NCBI RefSeq assembly: GCF_009498275.1
Contig: NZ_CP045643.1
Location: forward strand, 2,046,001-2,110,000
Direction of reading: 5' to 3'
Origin: Streptomyces fagopyri
GTDB taxonomy: Bacteria > Actinomycetota > Actinomycetes > Streptomycetales > Streptomycetaceae
DNA length: 64,000 nucleotides
In this document: in pieces, positions 42,223 through 50,923 of the stretch
How the letters are laid out: every line of letters begins with the position of its first letter
Numbering within the stretch: position 1 is the stretch's first letter
The notes under the pieces: model-generated
The model's input: the letters and a program-made list of their open reading frames with translations, nothing else
The model's database searches: none
What the model was told of the DNA's origin: nothing
Program-made: the position numbers and the translations under genes

Positions 42223-42330
42223 CGCCCGGCACCGCCGCCGGCAGGCCCGTCCGCCCGCCGGCACCACCCGGTGTCCGGGCCCACCGAGGCACTGGTGCGG
42301 TACGCGCGGCCGTACGCCGTTCCCGTCGGC

Positions 42331-42378
42331 CCCGCCCGGGTCCGCGCCCGCCCGGGTCCGCGCCCGCCCGGGTCCGCG
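42331..42378. repeat. 16-bp tandem repeat before the DUF2071 gene
   Basis: Three perfect units of CCCGCCCGGGTCCGCG, followed by a partial fourth, end 22 bp before the GTG start of the DUF2071 gene. The array occupies the expected promoter/leader region. Confidence 0.75.
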
Positions 42379-42399
42379 CCCGTCTGGGATGCTGGCCAC

Positions 42400-43164
42400 G
42401 TGCCGACCACGCCGCAGCCGCCGGAGCCCGTCACCCCGCACGCGCCCAGGGCCCTGCCGAGACCGCTGCTCACCCAGCAGTGGCTCGACCTCGCGTTCGT
42501 CCACTGGGCGGTCGCCCCTGACGCCGTCGCCGGTCTGCTGCCCGAGGGAACCGTCCCCGACGTGCTCGACGGAGTCACCTACGTCGGCCTGGTCGCCTTC
42601 CGGATGCACCGCGTCGGCTGGCTCCACTCCCCCGGCGTGCCCTACCTGGGGACGTTCCCGGAGACGAACGTGCGCCTGTACTCGGTGGACGCGCACGGGC
42701 GGCGCGGCGTGGTCTTCCGGTCGATGGACGCCGCCCGGCTGGTGCCCGTGCTGATGGGACGGGCCGCCTTCCGGCTTCCGTACACGTGGTCCCGTATGGA
42801 CGTCCGTGCCGAGGACGACGTCATCACCTACACCAGCTCACGGCGCTGGCCGGGACCGCGCGGCGCGCACAGCCGGATCGTCCTGCGCAGGGGCGCACCG
42901 ATCGGCGAACCCACCGGGCTGGAGCACTTCCTGACCGCCCGCTGGGGCATGCACAACGCCTTCTTCGGCAGGACCGGATACCTGCCCAACGACCACCCCG
43001 GCTGGCCCCTGCACCGCGCCCGGCTGCTCGCCTGCGAGGAGAACCTCCTCGAAGCCGCCGGTGTAGCCGCGCCCCAGGGGGAACCGGTGAGCGTGCTGTA
43101 CTCCCCCGGTGTGCCGGTCCGGCTCGGCCGCCCGGCGCGGCCCGCGGGCATCCCGACACCCTGA
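42400..43164 (+). CDS. DUF2071 (YqjF-like) family protein
   Basis: With GTG 42400 this is a 254-residue soluble protein with the YqjF pattern: LLTQQWLDLAFVHWAVAPDA, DGVTYVGLVAFRM, ETNVRLYSVDAHGRRGVVF and FLTARWGMHN. The family has an acetoacetate-decarboxylase-like fold but no proven activity. The frame is open to 42271, but that part is repeat DNA. It converges on the DUF5682 gene across a terminator. Confidence 0.87.
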   Translation: MPTTPQPPEPVTPHAPRALPRPLLTQQWLDLAFVHWAVAPDAVAGLLPEGTVPDVLDGVTYVGLVAFRMHRVGWLHSPGVPYLGTFPETNVRLYSVDAHGRRGVVFRSMDAARLVPVLMGRAAFRLPYTWSRMDVRAEDDVITYTSSRRWPGPRGAHSRIVLRRGAPIGEPTGLEHFLTARWGMHNAFFGRTGYLPNDHPGWPLHRARLLACEENLLEAAGVAAPQGEPVSVLYSPGVPVRLGRPARPAGIPTP

Positions 43165-43188
43165 ACACGGCCGTCCTCCGGGCCGAAC

Positions 43189-43231
43189 ACGTCGAGGGTG
43201 CCCGCGCCCGCACGGCGGGGACCCTCGACGT
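43189..43231. terminator. bidirectional terminator between DUF2071 and DUF5682 genes
   Basis: Perfect 11-bp arms ACGTCGAGGGT (43189-43199) and ACCCTCGACGT (43221-43231) can form a long stem between two convergent genes. Confidence 0.65.
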
Positions 43232-43322
43232 CCCGGGACCGCGCGCCATCGACGGAGAGGCGTCCCGGTCGGCCGACCCGCCCCTCCGTCCCCTCTGGTC
43301 CGTCTCCCCTCGCGCCCTCGCG

Positions 43323-46130
43323 TCAGCCGCTCGCCAGCAGGGCCTCCAGCGCCACCGCCGTGTCCGGATGACGTGCGGCCAGTGCGGCGCCCGAGGGACC
43401 GGGGGCGGCCGTGCGCCACGTCCCCTCGCAGCCCAGCAGGTTCGCCAACGCGTCGCAGGTGGCGGGGTGGGTGACGAGCAGGGCATGGGCGCCGCCGCCC
43501 GCGCCCGCGCGCCGTGCCGTACGCCCGGCCTCGGCATCGGCCTGCGGCTGTGCCTGCCACGGCGGCACCCACGCGTCCAGCTCCGCGAGCCGCCCGGGGA
43601 AGATCCGCCCGACCTCACGGATCAGCAGCGGGGCCAGTTCCGCGCCGCCCGAGCGCAGGGTGGTGATCAGGGTCGGCAGCCATGGCAGGAGCACCGGGTC
43701 CGGCAGCCGTCCGAACGCGTTCGACACCGCTTCCACGACGAAGTCGGTGAGGCCCGGGACGGGCTCCAGGGCGTGCACGAAGCCGCTGAGGTAGCGCGGA
43801 TACGCGGGCACCACCAGGGGATTGCCGAGCAGTTCGTCGCACCGCGCGCGCAGGTCCGCGCGCGAGAGGTGCCCCAGCTGCGTCCGGGCCGCCCACAACA
43901 GCGCCGTCCTGGACGGATCTCGCGGGTGCGACTGGGCGACCGCCAGTTCCAGCTGGGTCCGGTCGCAGCTCAGCGACAGCGCCAGGCCCTCCATGCTGAA
44001 CAGGAAGCCCAGCATCGCCGCCACCTGCCGCACGGTGGCGTCCTCGTCGGTGAACGCCGTCGGCAGCAGCGTGCAGTAGTGCGCGTATCCCGCCTTGACG
44101 AACGACTCGATCCACGGCGGCAGCACGGGCTCGCCGGTGCGGTAGTACGCCAGCAGCCGCCGTACCCGGCGCAGCACCTCCGGCGCCCCGTCCACGCCGC
44201 GCTCGGCGGAGAGCACTTCCAGGGCGTGGGTGCCCAGCTCGTCGGGGAGGCGGCGGCCGCGCAGATACAGCGTCGCGTCCTCGACGGCCTCCAGGACGGT
44301 CGCCGTGGTGGCCCGCGGAGCGTACGCCGTGCGGCGCAGCCGCTGTTCGAGGACCTGCTCGATGCTGACACCCTCGTACCCGAGCTCGATGAGCGCCCGC
44401 TGGTGGGTACCGAGCGCCAGGTCCCACGACTCCTGGATCGATCGCTCCCCCAGTTTGCGCTCGCCCATGATCGGCCGTGCGGCACCCTGCGGCAGCAGAC
44501 GGCGCAGCATCCACAGCACGTCGGAGCACCGCTCCAGCTCGGGCCGTCCCGTCATGTCCAGCAACGCCCGCTGCACACCGCGCTGCTGGAGTCTCAGGTT
44601 CAGGGGGGCGAGACGGTCGTGCACGTCGCGGGCCAGGGGCGGCAGCGCGTCGTAGCCGACCTGGCCGATCCGGTCGCCGCCCATCATGATCGCCACGATG
44701 TGGCGTACGTCCCGGCGGCCCGGCACGGTGTCCTTCTCGATGCAGGTGACGGCCGCGTCCTGGAAGTCGTACGGCGTCGGCTTGGCCCGGTCGCGCATCC
44801 CCGCCAGCAGGATCGACGTCTCGAACACGGCGATGGCGTCGGCGGTGGAGGCGAGGTAGCCGTTGCGGCGCGCGGCGCGTACGACCTCCACCGACCAGCC
44901 GAGCAGCTCGGCCTCGTCCAGCCGGTCCAGGACGGGTGGCCGGCCCAGGAAGCCGGTCAGTCTGTCCGCGGCCGGGAGCTCCGGTACGGGAGCCGTCGCC
45001 GCCACCGTCTTCCTGGCCCGCGGTCCGCCCGCGCCGGACTGTCCGGCCAGCCGGTACGGACGGACACGGGTGCGCCCGACGTTCTTCGCCCAGAGCGTCG
45101 CCGCGATCGACACCGATCCCGTGGCGAGGCCGAAATGCGCCTCGATCGCCGCGTGACTGGACGGGATCAGGCCGTGCTGCCACTTGGTGGCGGTGCGCGG
45201 GCCGATCTCGAAGGTGTCGGTGCCGTGGACCCCGAACTCCTCGACCCGGCTGGCCGCGTGGAACGCGCCGCAGACGTACAGACAGTCCGCGGGGTCGGTG
45301 CCGGTCGCGGCGAGGTGTTCGCGCATCCTCGTCCACATGTGGCGCTCGCGGTCCTCGTCGACGCGGACCCGGTGGGAATCACCCGGGGCGAGTCGTCGGA
45401 AGAGGCTGCCGATCAGGAGCATGACCTGGCGGTAGGTGTCGTGATCGCTGTCGCCGAGCGGCATTTCGACGTACTGGTGCCACCACTCCGACCAGTGCCG
45501 CACCCTGCCGTGGCGCAGCAGGTGTTCCTCCAGTTCGGCGAAGCGCGGGCGCAGGTCTCCCAGTTCGACGCCGACCGCGTCGCCGTGCAGCGCGGCCTCC
45601 TCGGCGGGTGGTGCGTCCGTCTCGGCCGGCTCCGCGTCCCGGGTCCCGCGCTCGTCCCACTGGAAGACGTGGTCGGAGGAGCGGTCGACGAGGACCAGTT
45701 CGACGCCCGGGGTGTCCAGGGCGTAGGCGATCGCCTGGTACTCGGCGGAGGCCTCGGTGATCGGGGCGACCACGGAGAGCGGGGACCACTCGGCCGGGAA
45801 GCCGTCGGTCTCGGTCGCGAACGCCTGGACCGCCACGGGGAGCCGGCAGTTGCGCAGTTCGGTCAGGAGCGGCGCCATGTCCTCGCACAGCTCCAGGTAC
45901 ACGACCTTCGGCTGCTTCTCCCGCAGGCGGCGCGCCATCGCGATCGCCGAGGCCGGTGAGTGGTGGCAGACGGGGAAGATCTCCAGCGGTTCGCGCACCG
46001 CGCGGTCGACGTCGTCGACGAGGCCGAGGAGGATGCCCTCCAGGGCGCCGGGGCCGTCGGCGAACGTCGCGGCGGCCTCCCGCAGTTGTGTGCGCAGGGC
46101 CGCGAAGGTCCCCTCGGTGGTGCCGGTCAT
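43323..46130 (-). CDS. DUF5682 protein, EreA/TIKI-like N-terminal domain
   Basis: This 935-residue protein is the last gene of a five-gene operon. Its N-terminal third has PVCHHSPASAIAMARRLRE (about 53-71), VVYLELCEDM and CGAFHAASRVEEFGVHG, which resemble the His/Glu motifs of the erythromycin esterase/TIKI superfamily. The remaining 600 residues are helical with no motif I recognise. DUF5682 genes regularly co-occur with a MoxR ATPase, a VWA protein and a SWIM protein, as here. A hydrolase effector controlled by the ATPase/VWA pair is plausible, not shown. Its ATG overlaps the ATPase stop codon. Confidence 0.88.
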   Translation of the reverse strand: MTGTTEGTFAALRTQLREAAATFADGPGALEGILLGLVDDVDRAVREPLEIFPVCHHSPASAIAMARRLREKQPKVVYLELCEDMAPLLTELRNCRLPVAVQAFATETDGFPAEWSPLSVVAPITEASAEYQAIAYALDTPGVELVLVDRSSDHVFQWDERGTRDAEPAETDAPPAEEAALHGDAVGVELGDLRPRFAELEEHLLRHGRVRHWSEWWHQYVEMPLGDSDHDTYRQVMLLIGSLFRRLAPGDSHRVRVDEDRERHMWTRMREHLAATGTDPADCLYVCGAFHAASRVEEFGVHGTDTFEIGPRTATKWQHGLIPSSHAAIEAHFGLATGSVSIAATLWAKNVGRTRVRPYRLAGQSGAGGPRARKTVAATAPVPELPAADRLTGFLGRPPVLDRLDEAELLGWSVEVVRAARRNGYLASTADAIAVFETSILLAGMRDRAKPTPYDFQDAAVTCIEKDTVPGRRDVRHIVAIMMGGDRIGQVGYDALPPLARDVHDRLAPLNLRLQQRGVQRALLDMTGRPELERCSDVLWMLRRLLPQGAARPIMGERKLGERSIQESWDLALGTHQRALIELGYEGVSIEQVLEQRLRRTAYAPRATTATVLEAVEDATLYLRGRRLPDELGTHALEVLSAERGVDGAPEVLRRVRRLLAYYRTGEPVLPPWIESFVKAGYAHYCTLLPTAFTDEDATVRQVAAMLGFLFSMEGLALSLSCDRTQLELAVAQSHPRDPSRTALLWAARTQLGHLSRADLRARCDELLGNPLVVPAYPRYLSGFVHALEPVPGLTDFVVEAVSNAFGRLPDPVLLPWLPTLITTLRSGGAELAPLLIREVGRIFPGRLAELDAWVPPWQAQPQADAEAGRTARRAGAGGGAHALLVTHPATCDALANLLGCEGTWRTAAPGPSGAALAARHPDTAVALEALLASG

Positions 46131-47239
46131 GACAGGGTGGCGATCGCTTCGCGGCCGCCCTCCAGGAACTCCGGCCAGGAACCGCCCTCTTCCCTGCTGC
46201 GCGGCTCGACGACGCCGTGCAGGTACTTGTTGAGGATGGCCAGGTCCTCGGGCTCGCGCCGGGCCAGTGACCCGACGAGCGAGGAGGCCAGGGTGTGGGC
46301 GGTCAGGGAGCGTTCGCCGAAGAAGTTGCCGTGCAGGATGGCGTCCTCGAGCACGCCGATCTGTTCGGCGGTGGACAGCGCGGACTCCAGCTTCTCGTCG
46401 TCGCTGCCGGCCGCGGCCGCGGAGGCGCGCAGGTCGGCGAAGCTCTGCAGCAGCACGTCGAGCAGCGTGGGCGGTACGTCCAGTTCGATCCGGTGGCGGC
46501 GCAGCAGTTCCTCGGTGCGGAAGCGCACGATCTCCGCCTCGCTCTTCTTGTTGGTCACCACCGGGATGCGGACGAAGTTGAAGCGGCGTTTGAGGGCCGA
46601 GGACAGGTCGTTGACGCCCCGGTCGCGGCTGTTGGCGGTGGCGATGATCGAGAAGCCGGGCTTGGCGAAGACGATGCCGTCGCTGTCGAGTTCGGGAACC
46701 GAGATGTACTTCTCGGACAGGATGGAGATCAACGCGTCCTGGACGTCGCTGGTGGAGCGGGTGAGTTCCTCGAAGCGGCCGATCGCGCCGGTCTCCATCG
46801 CGGTCATGATCGGTGAGGGGATCATCGACTCCCGTGACTGGCCCTTGGCGATGACCATGGACACGTTCCAGGAGTACTTGATGTGGTCCTCGGTGGTACC
46901 GGCCGTTCCCTGTACGACCAGGGTGGAGCTACGGCATATCGCGGCGGACAGCAGTTCCGCCAGCCAGCTCTTTCCGGTGCCGGGGTCGCCGATGAGGAGC
47001 AGTCCGCGGTCGGAGGCCAGCGTGACGATCGAGCGCTCGACGAAGCTGCGGTCGCCGAACCACTTCGGGGAGATCTCCCGGTCCAGGCCGTCGGAACGCT
47101 CCGAGCCGAGGACGAACAGGCGGACCATCTTCGGGGACAGCCGCCACGAGAACGGTTTCGGGTTGTCGTCGACGGACTCCAGCCAGTCGAGTTCCTCGGC
47201 GTACTTGATCTCCGCGGGGGCGCGCAACAGCTCGGACAT
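46127..47239 (-). CDS. MoxR-like AAA+ ATPase of the SWIM/VWA/DUF5682 operon
   Basis: The 370-residue ATPase has Walker A GDPGTGKS (84-91), a helix-2 insert typical of MoxR (GAIGRFEELTRSTSDVQDAL), a Walker B-like segment, sensor 1 ATANSRDRGVNDLSSALKRRF and a C-terminal lid. It differs clearly from the MoxR at 32287 and is not a recent duplicate. It sits between the VWA gene (49 bp upstream) and the DUF5682 gene (4-bp overlap), so it probably remodels one of them. Confidence 0.92.
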   Translation of the reverse strand: MSELLRAPAEIKYAEELDWLESVDDNPKPFSWRLSPKMVRLFVLGSERSDGLDREISPKWFGDRSFVERSIVTLASDRGLLLIGDPGTGKSWLAELLSAAICRSSTLVVQGTAGTTEDHIKYSWNVSMVIAKGQSRESMIPSPIMTAMETGAIGRFEELTRSTSDVQDALISILSEKYISVPELDSDGIVFAKPGFSIIATANSRDRGVNDLSSALKRRFNFVRIPVVTNKKSEAEIVRFRTEELLRRHRIELDVPPTLLDVLLQSFADLRASAAAAGSDDEKLESALSTAEQIGVLEDAILHGNFFGERSLTAHTLASSLVGSLARREPEDLAILNKYLHGVVEPRSREEGGSWPEFLEGGREAIATLS

Positions 47240-47288
47240 GTGAGGGCCTTTCTCAAGGTCTGCTGGGCAGGTGGCCCGTGCCGCGGCA

Positions 47289-48902
47289 CTAGGCGAGGAA
47301 CGTCTTGAGTTCGTGGACGAGTTTGCGGATGTGGCCGGAGAGCACGGGTGTACCGAGATCCTTGAAGCGCTCCCGGAACCACGGGTTGACGCTGCCGCGC
47401 CCGGAGCTGGTCACGGACCCGACCGGGATGAACCTGGCGCCCGAGCGATGCACGGCGGCCATGCTCGCGAACAGCTCGTCGGTCCGCCATTCGTAGAAGT
47501 CGGAGATCCACACCACGACGGTGTTGCGCGGCTCGGCGATCTTCGGCTGCGCGAGGGTCATGGCGGCCGTGCCGTCGGTACCGCCCCCGAGGTTGGTGCG
47601 CAGCAGGGTCTCGAAGGGGTCGTGCACCCACGGTGTGAGGTCGAGCGCCTGGGTGTCGTACGCGATCAGGTGGACGTCGACCTTCGGCAGCCCGGCGAAG
47701 ATCGACGCCAGGATGGTGCAGTTCACCATCGAGTCGACCATCGAACCCGACTGGTCGACGACGACGATCAGCCGCTGAGGGGTCGTCCTGCGTGCGGTGT
47801 GCCGGTAGTAGAGGCGGTCGACGTACAACCGCTCCTCCTCCGGGCTCCAGTTGGTGAGGTTCTTCCAGATGGTGCGGTCGAGGTCGAGGTTGCGGAACAC
47901 CCGCTTGGGCGGCACGGAGCGGTCGAGGGCGCCGACCGAGGTCTTCTCGACCTGGGTGCGCAGTACTTGGGCGACCTCCTCGACGAAGCGGCGGATCAGG
48001 GCCTTGGCGTTGGCCAGGGCCACGCCCGAGAGGTTGTCCTTGTCCCGCAGCAACTGCTCGATGAGCGACATGCTCGGGGTGAGCCGGGCGGCGAGCGCGG
48101 GGTCCGCCAGTACCTCGCGCAGGCGCATCCGCTTGACGAGGTCGGCCTCGATGGCGCCCAGTTCCGGGCCGATCGCCGGGATCAGCCGGCTGAGGTCGGG
48201 TGTCGTACCGTGGCCGCCGGTCCCGGTCGGGCTGACTCCGGGCCCGCCCGCGGCCGTCCCGGCACCGCCTGCCGCGCGTCCGCCGCGCAGGTCACCCGGC
48301 TTGCAGCCGAGCGCCCGCTCCAGCCAGCCCGCGTCCGACTGCCAGCGCGCCAGCTGCCCCGCGGTGACGGTGCCGGAGCCGGAGGCGAAGACGTTCAGCA
48401 GCACCTTCGACACGAGCGCGGCCCGGCGCACTTCGGCGGGCCGGTCGCGGCCGCCACTCTCGGCGGCGTCCCCACCCCCGTCGGCGTCCCCGTCCCGGCC
48501 GTGCGAATCAGAACCGGCATCGGAACCAGAATCGGAACGGGCCGCGGCCCCGGCCCCGGCCCCGGGCGTCATCAGGCCGTCGAACTCGGCCGCCAGTGCC
48601 GGGTGGCGCTGCACGATCGAGTCGACGGAGGTCTGCGGGTCCAGCAGCCCGGACGGCAGCCCGATGTCCTCGACGACGGCGAGGCTCGCGGATTCGAGCG
48701 CGGCCTGCTCCTCGTGGTCGAAGAGCCGGGCGAGGAGCCGCCAGTACAGAACCTGACGGCGGTTGTCGTCGGGGTCCGCTCCGGGCGCGGCGCCGTCGGC
48801 CGTCTCCGATGCGGGCGTCCGATCCGTCGCGTGCCCGGTCAAGTGCCCAGCCTTGTGCCCGCTCTCGTGCCCGGCCGTGTGATCGGCCGTGTGATCGGTC
48901 AT
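47289..48902 (-). CDS. VWA domain protein with His-rich N-terminus
   Basis: From ATG 48902 the 537-residue protein starts with His at every fourth residue (4, 8, 12, 16, 20, 24), then a disordered Asp/Gly/Ser linker (about 113-155). A helical middle region follows, and a C-terminal VWA domain with an intact metal site DQSGS at 383-387 and the later NLGGGTDG and WISDFYEW motifs. It overlaps the upstream gene by 4 bp. Expected partner is the adjacent MoxR ATPase. The His run might bind metal, or merely reflect a DNA repeat. Confidence 0.9.
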   Translation of the reverse strand: MTDHTADHTAGHESGHKAGHLTGHATDRTPASETADGAAPGADPDDNRRQVLYWRLLARLFDHEEQAALESASLAVVEDIGLPSGLLDPQTSVDSIVQRHPALAAEFDGLMTPGAGAGAAARSDSGSDAGSDSHGRDGDADGGGDAAESGGRDRPAEVRRAALVSKVLLNVFASGSGTVTAGQLARWQSDAGWLERALGCKPGDLRGGRAAGGAGTAAGGPGVSPTGTGGHGTTPDLSRLIPAIGPELGAIEADLVKRMRLREVLADPALAARLTPSMSLIEQLLRDKDNLSGVALANAKALIRRFVEEVAQVLRTQVEKTSVGALDRSVPPKRVFRNLDLDRTIWKNLTNWSPEEERLYVDRLYYRHTARRTTPQRLIVVVDQSGSMVDSMVNCTILASIFAGLPKVDVHLIAYDTQALDLTPWVHDPFETLLRTNLGGGTDGTAAMTLAQPKIAEPRNTVVVWISDFYEWRTDELFASMAAVHRSGARFIPVGSVTSSGRGSVNPWFRERFKDLGTPVLSGHIRKLVHELKTFLA

Positions 48903-50287
48903 TTCCGCAGCAGCCTTCCCGCGCGCTCCCGCAGCACGGCCACGGCGTCGGTGGCGGCCTTCTCGGCCCGGACCCCCGCCTTGTCCGTGGTGCCTCCGGC
49001 CCATCCCCCGGCGTGGATGGCGACGGCCTTCTTCCGGACCGTCGTCTCGACGGCCAGCGGCTGGACACCGAACGCTCCGGCGTCCCAGCGCAGCAGTCCG
49101 ATGCACGCCCCGGACGCCGCGACCGCCTCGGGGGTGAGCGGCCCGGCGGCGGGTACGCGGTCGGTGTCGACGGCGAGGGTGTGTCCGGCGACGGTGAACG
49201 TCAGCGTGTCGTCGGCCTTCCGCACCGTGTAGCCCTCCAGGAAAACGGGGGCGGCGACGCGCGTCGGATGCCGGTCCAGGGGTGCGGTCGCCGCGTCGGT
49301 CGCGGTGGGCAGGACGACCCGGGCGGTGGCGAACGCGTCGGCGGGTTCCCCCGGACGTGCGCGCTCGTCGCTCCACAGCAGGTCGCCCTCGGCGGTCACC
49401 GGCATGTCGGCGAGGTCCATCGCGCGGCCCTCGCTGACGGCCGCCAGCAGCGACATGTGCGGGCGGAGCAGCTGCCACAGACCCGCTCCGACGACCGTGT
49501 CCGGCTTCGGCACCGACACCGCGGCCCGCACCAGCCGGGGCGCGGTGCCGTCCGCGGGCTCGAACACCGCGTGCACCTGGGCCTGCACGGCGGTCGCGTG
49601 TTCCTGCACGTCGACGCCGAGGGGCAGCAGACGGCCGGTGGCCGTGCCGGTCGCGGGCGACCCCGCCGCGCCGGGCACCGTCAGCAGCATCGCGCGTGAC
49701 CACAGGTCGCCCCAGCGGCGTACCGGGACACGGTCCAGGGACGCGCCCGGGCAGGACGCGGCGAGTTCGGCGGCGAAGCCGTCGAGGAGCGTCGCCAGGC
49801 GGCGCAGCGCCGGGTCCGGAAGCATCGCGGAGACGGCGGGCGCCACCCCGGACACCACTTCGTGGTCGATGCCCCGCCACCCGCAGCGCGCCAGGTCGGA
49901 CAGCCAGGAGCGGGCGGCGGCGAGCAGGTTCGCGGGCCGCGGGTCGGCGGGCGGTGGCGGCGTCTCCTGGACACGGTCACGGCCTGTCGCCTCGTCCAGG
50001 CGGCTCACGAGCGCGTCGTGGACGGAGCCGAGCAGGGCGGCGCGGGCGGCTGCGAGGGCGACGAGGTCGTCCTCGCTCGCGGCTCCGGCCGCCGCCTTCC
50101 CGGCCGCCTCGGCGGCCCTGGCGGCCAGTGGCGTTCCCGCGACGGCGTCCGCGAGCTCCGTCAGGCCGGCGGCCTGGGCGGACTGGGGTCGCAGCAGACC
50201 GCCGACGAGCGCCCGGTCGAAGGCGTCGACGGCCGTCAGGACCTCGTCGAGCCCGGGGACGGTCCCGGCGAGCAGGTCGGCGCGCAT
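48899..50287 (-). CDS. hypothetical protein of the SWIM/VWA operon
   Basis: The 462-residue protein starts at ATG 50287 in a TGATG overlap with the SWIM stop. It is Ala/Leu-rich and helical in its first half (residues 1-160), then has a beta-rich second half with RLLPLGVDVQEHATAVQAQ and DTDRVPAAGPLTPEA. I do not recognise a named domain. Conserved co-occurrence with SWIM, VWA, MoxR and DUF5682 genes suggests a scaffold or adaptor of the same complex (inference). Confidence 0.8.
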   Translation of the reverse strand: MRADLLAGTVPGLDEVLTAVDAFDRALVGGLLRPQSAQAAGLTELADAVAGTPLAARAAEAAGKAAAGAASEDDLVALAAARAALLGSVHDALVSRLDEATGRDRVQETPPPPADPRPANLLAAARSWLSDLARCGWRGIDHEVVSGVAPAVSAMLPDPALRRLATLLDGFAAELAASCPGASLDRVPVRRWGDLWSRAMLLTVPGAAGSPATGTATGRLLPLGVDVQEHATAVQAQVHAVFEPADGTAPRLVRAAVSVPKPDTVVGAGLWQLLRPHMSLLAAVSEGRAMDLADMPVTAEGDLLWSDERARPGEPADAFATARVVLPTATDAATAPLDRHPTRVAAPVFLEGYTVRKADDTLTFTVAGHTLAVDTDRVPAAGPLTPEAVAASGACIGLLRWDAGAFGVQPLAVETTVRKKAVAIHAGGWAGGTTDKAGVRAEKAATDAVAVLRERAGRLLRK

Positions 50288-50790
50288 CACGCCACCGCCC
50301 TGGTCGGCGGGAACCACTGCATCTCCGGCAACGGCGCGGTGGTCGGGGCGAGTTCCAGATAGGCGAGGTGGCGCAGGAACCGGCTGAAGACGGGAGCGGC
50401 GGCTTTGGTGTCCCCCTGCGCGGGACGGGTGGCGCTCATGCCGTCGGTGATGCTCTGCGCGCTCGGTTCCCCGTCCGCGCTCTCGGCCCTGAGGCAGCGG
50501 GCGACGCGCTCGGGTCCGTACTGCAGCACCGCCTCGTTGATCAGGGCCTTGATGTGGTTGCAGAATCCGCCGCGGGCCCCGCCGCAGGGCCGGTTGTTGT
50601 TGGTGCTGCAGGCGAATGTGTACGTGCCCGCCGCGACCGACGAGACATAGACCCGCTCGATGTCGGAGCCACTGGACACCACACCCTGCAGGCGTCCGTC
50701 GGCCAGCTCGACGAACGGAACCTTGGCGAGCTTGCGCGGCCGCACGGGTGCTGTCACCCGGGCCGTGCTCGACCTCTCCCAGTCCGACAA
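50287..50790 (-). CDS. SWIM zinc-finger domain protein
   Basis: The 167-residue protein starts at TTG 50790, about 8 bp after AGGAG. It carries a SWIM-type zinc finger TFACSTNNNRPCGG followed by FCNHIKALI (CxnC...CxH), which binds nucleic acid or protein. The C-terminus ends with LPEMQWFPPTRAVA. It is the promoter-proximal gene of the five-gene operon. As the only likely nucleic-acid-binding component it may set the target of the system (inference). Confidence 0.86.
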   Translation of the reverse strand: MSDWERSSTARVTAPVRPRKLAKVPFVELADGRLQGVVSSGSDIERVYVSSVAAGTYTFACSTNNNRPCGGARGGFCNHIKALINEAVLQYGPERVARCLRAESADGEPSAQSITDGMSATRPAQGDTKAAAPVFSRFLRHLAYLELAPTTAPLPEMQWFPPTRAVA

Positions 50791-50923
50791 CTCACCATCT
50801 CCTCTGCGCCAGGGGACGCCCGCGCCACAACGGCGGGGACACGAACGAACCTACTGGCGACCACTGACAACGCCGATCACGACGGTGTCGCCGCGGCCCG
50901 GGGACCGCGGCGTGTCCGGCCGT

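Noticed and set aside
42786..45959. 1057-codon open frame on the plus strand
   Set aside because: It lies antisense to DUF5682, whose protein has clear motifs, and its own translation shows only biased composition.
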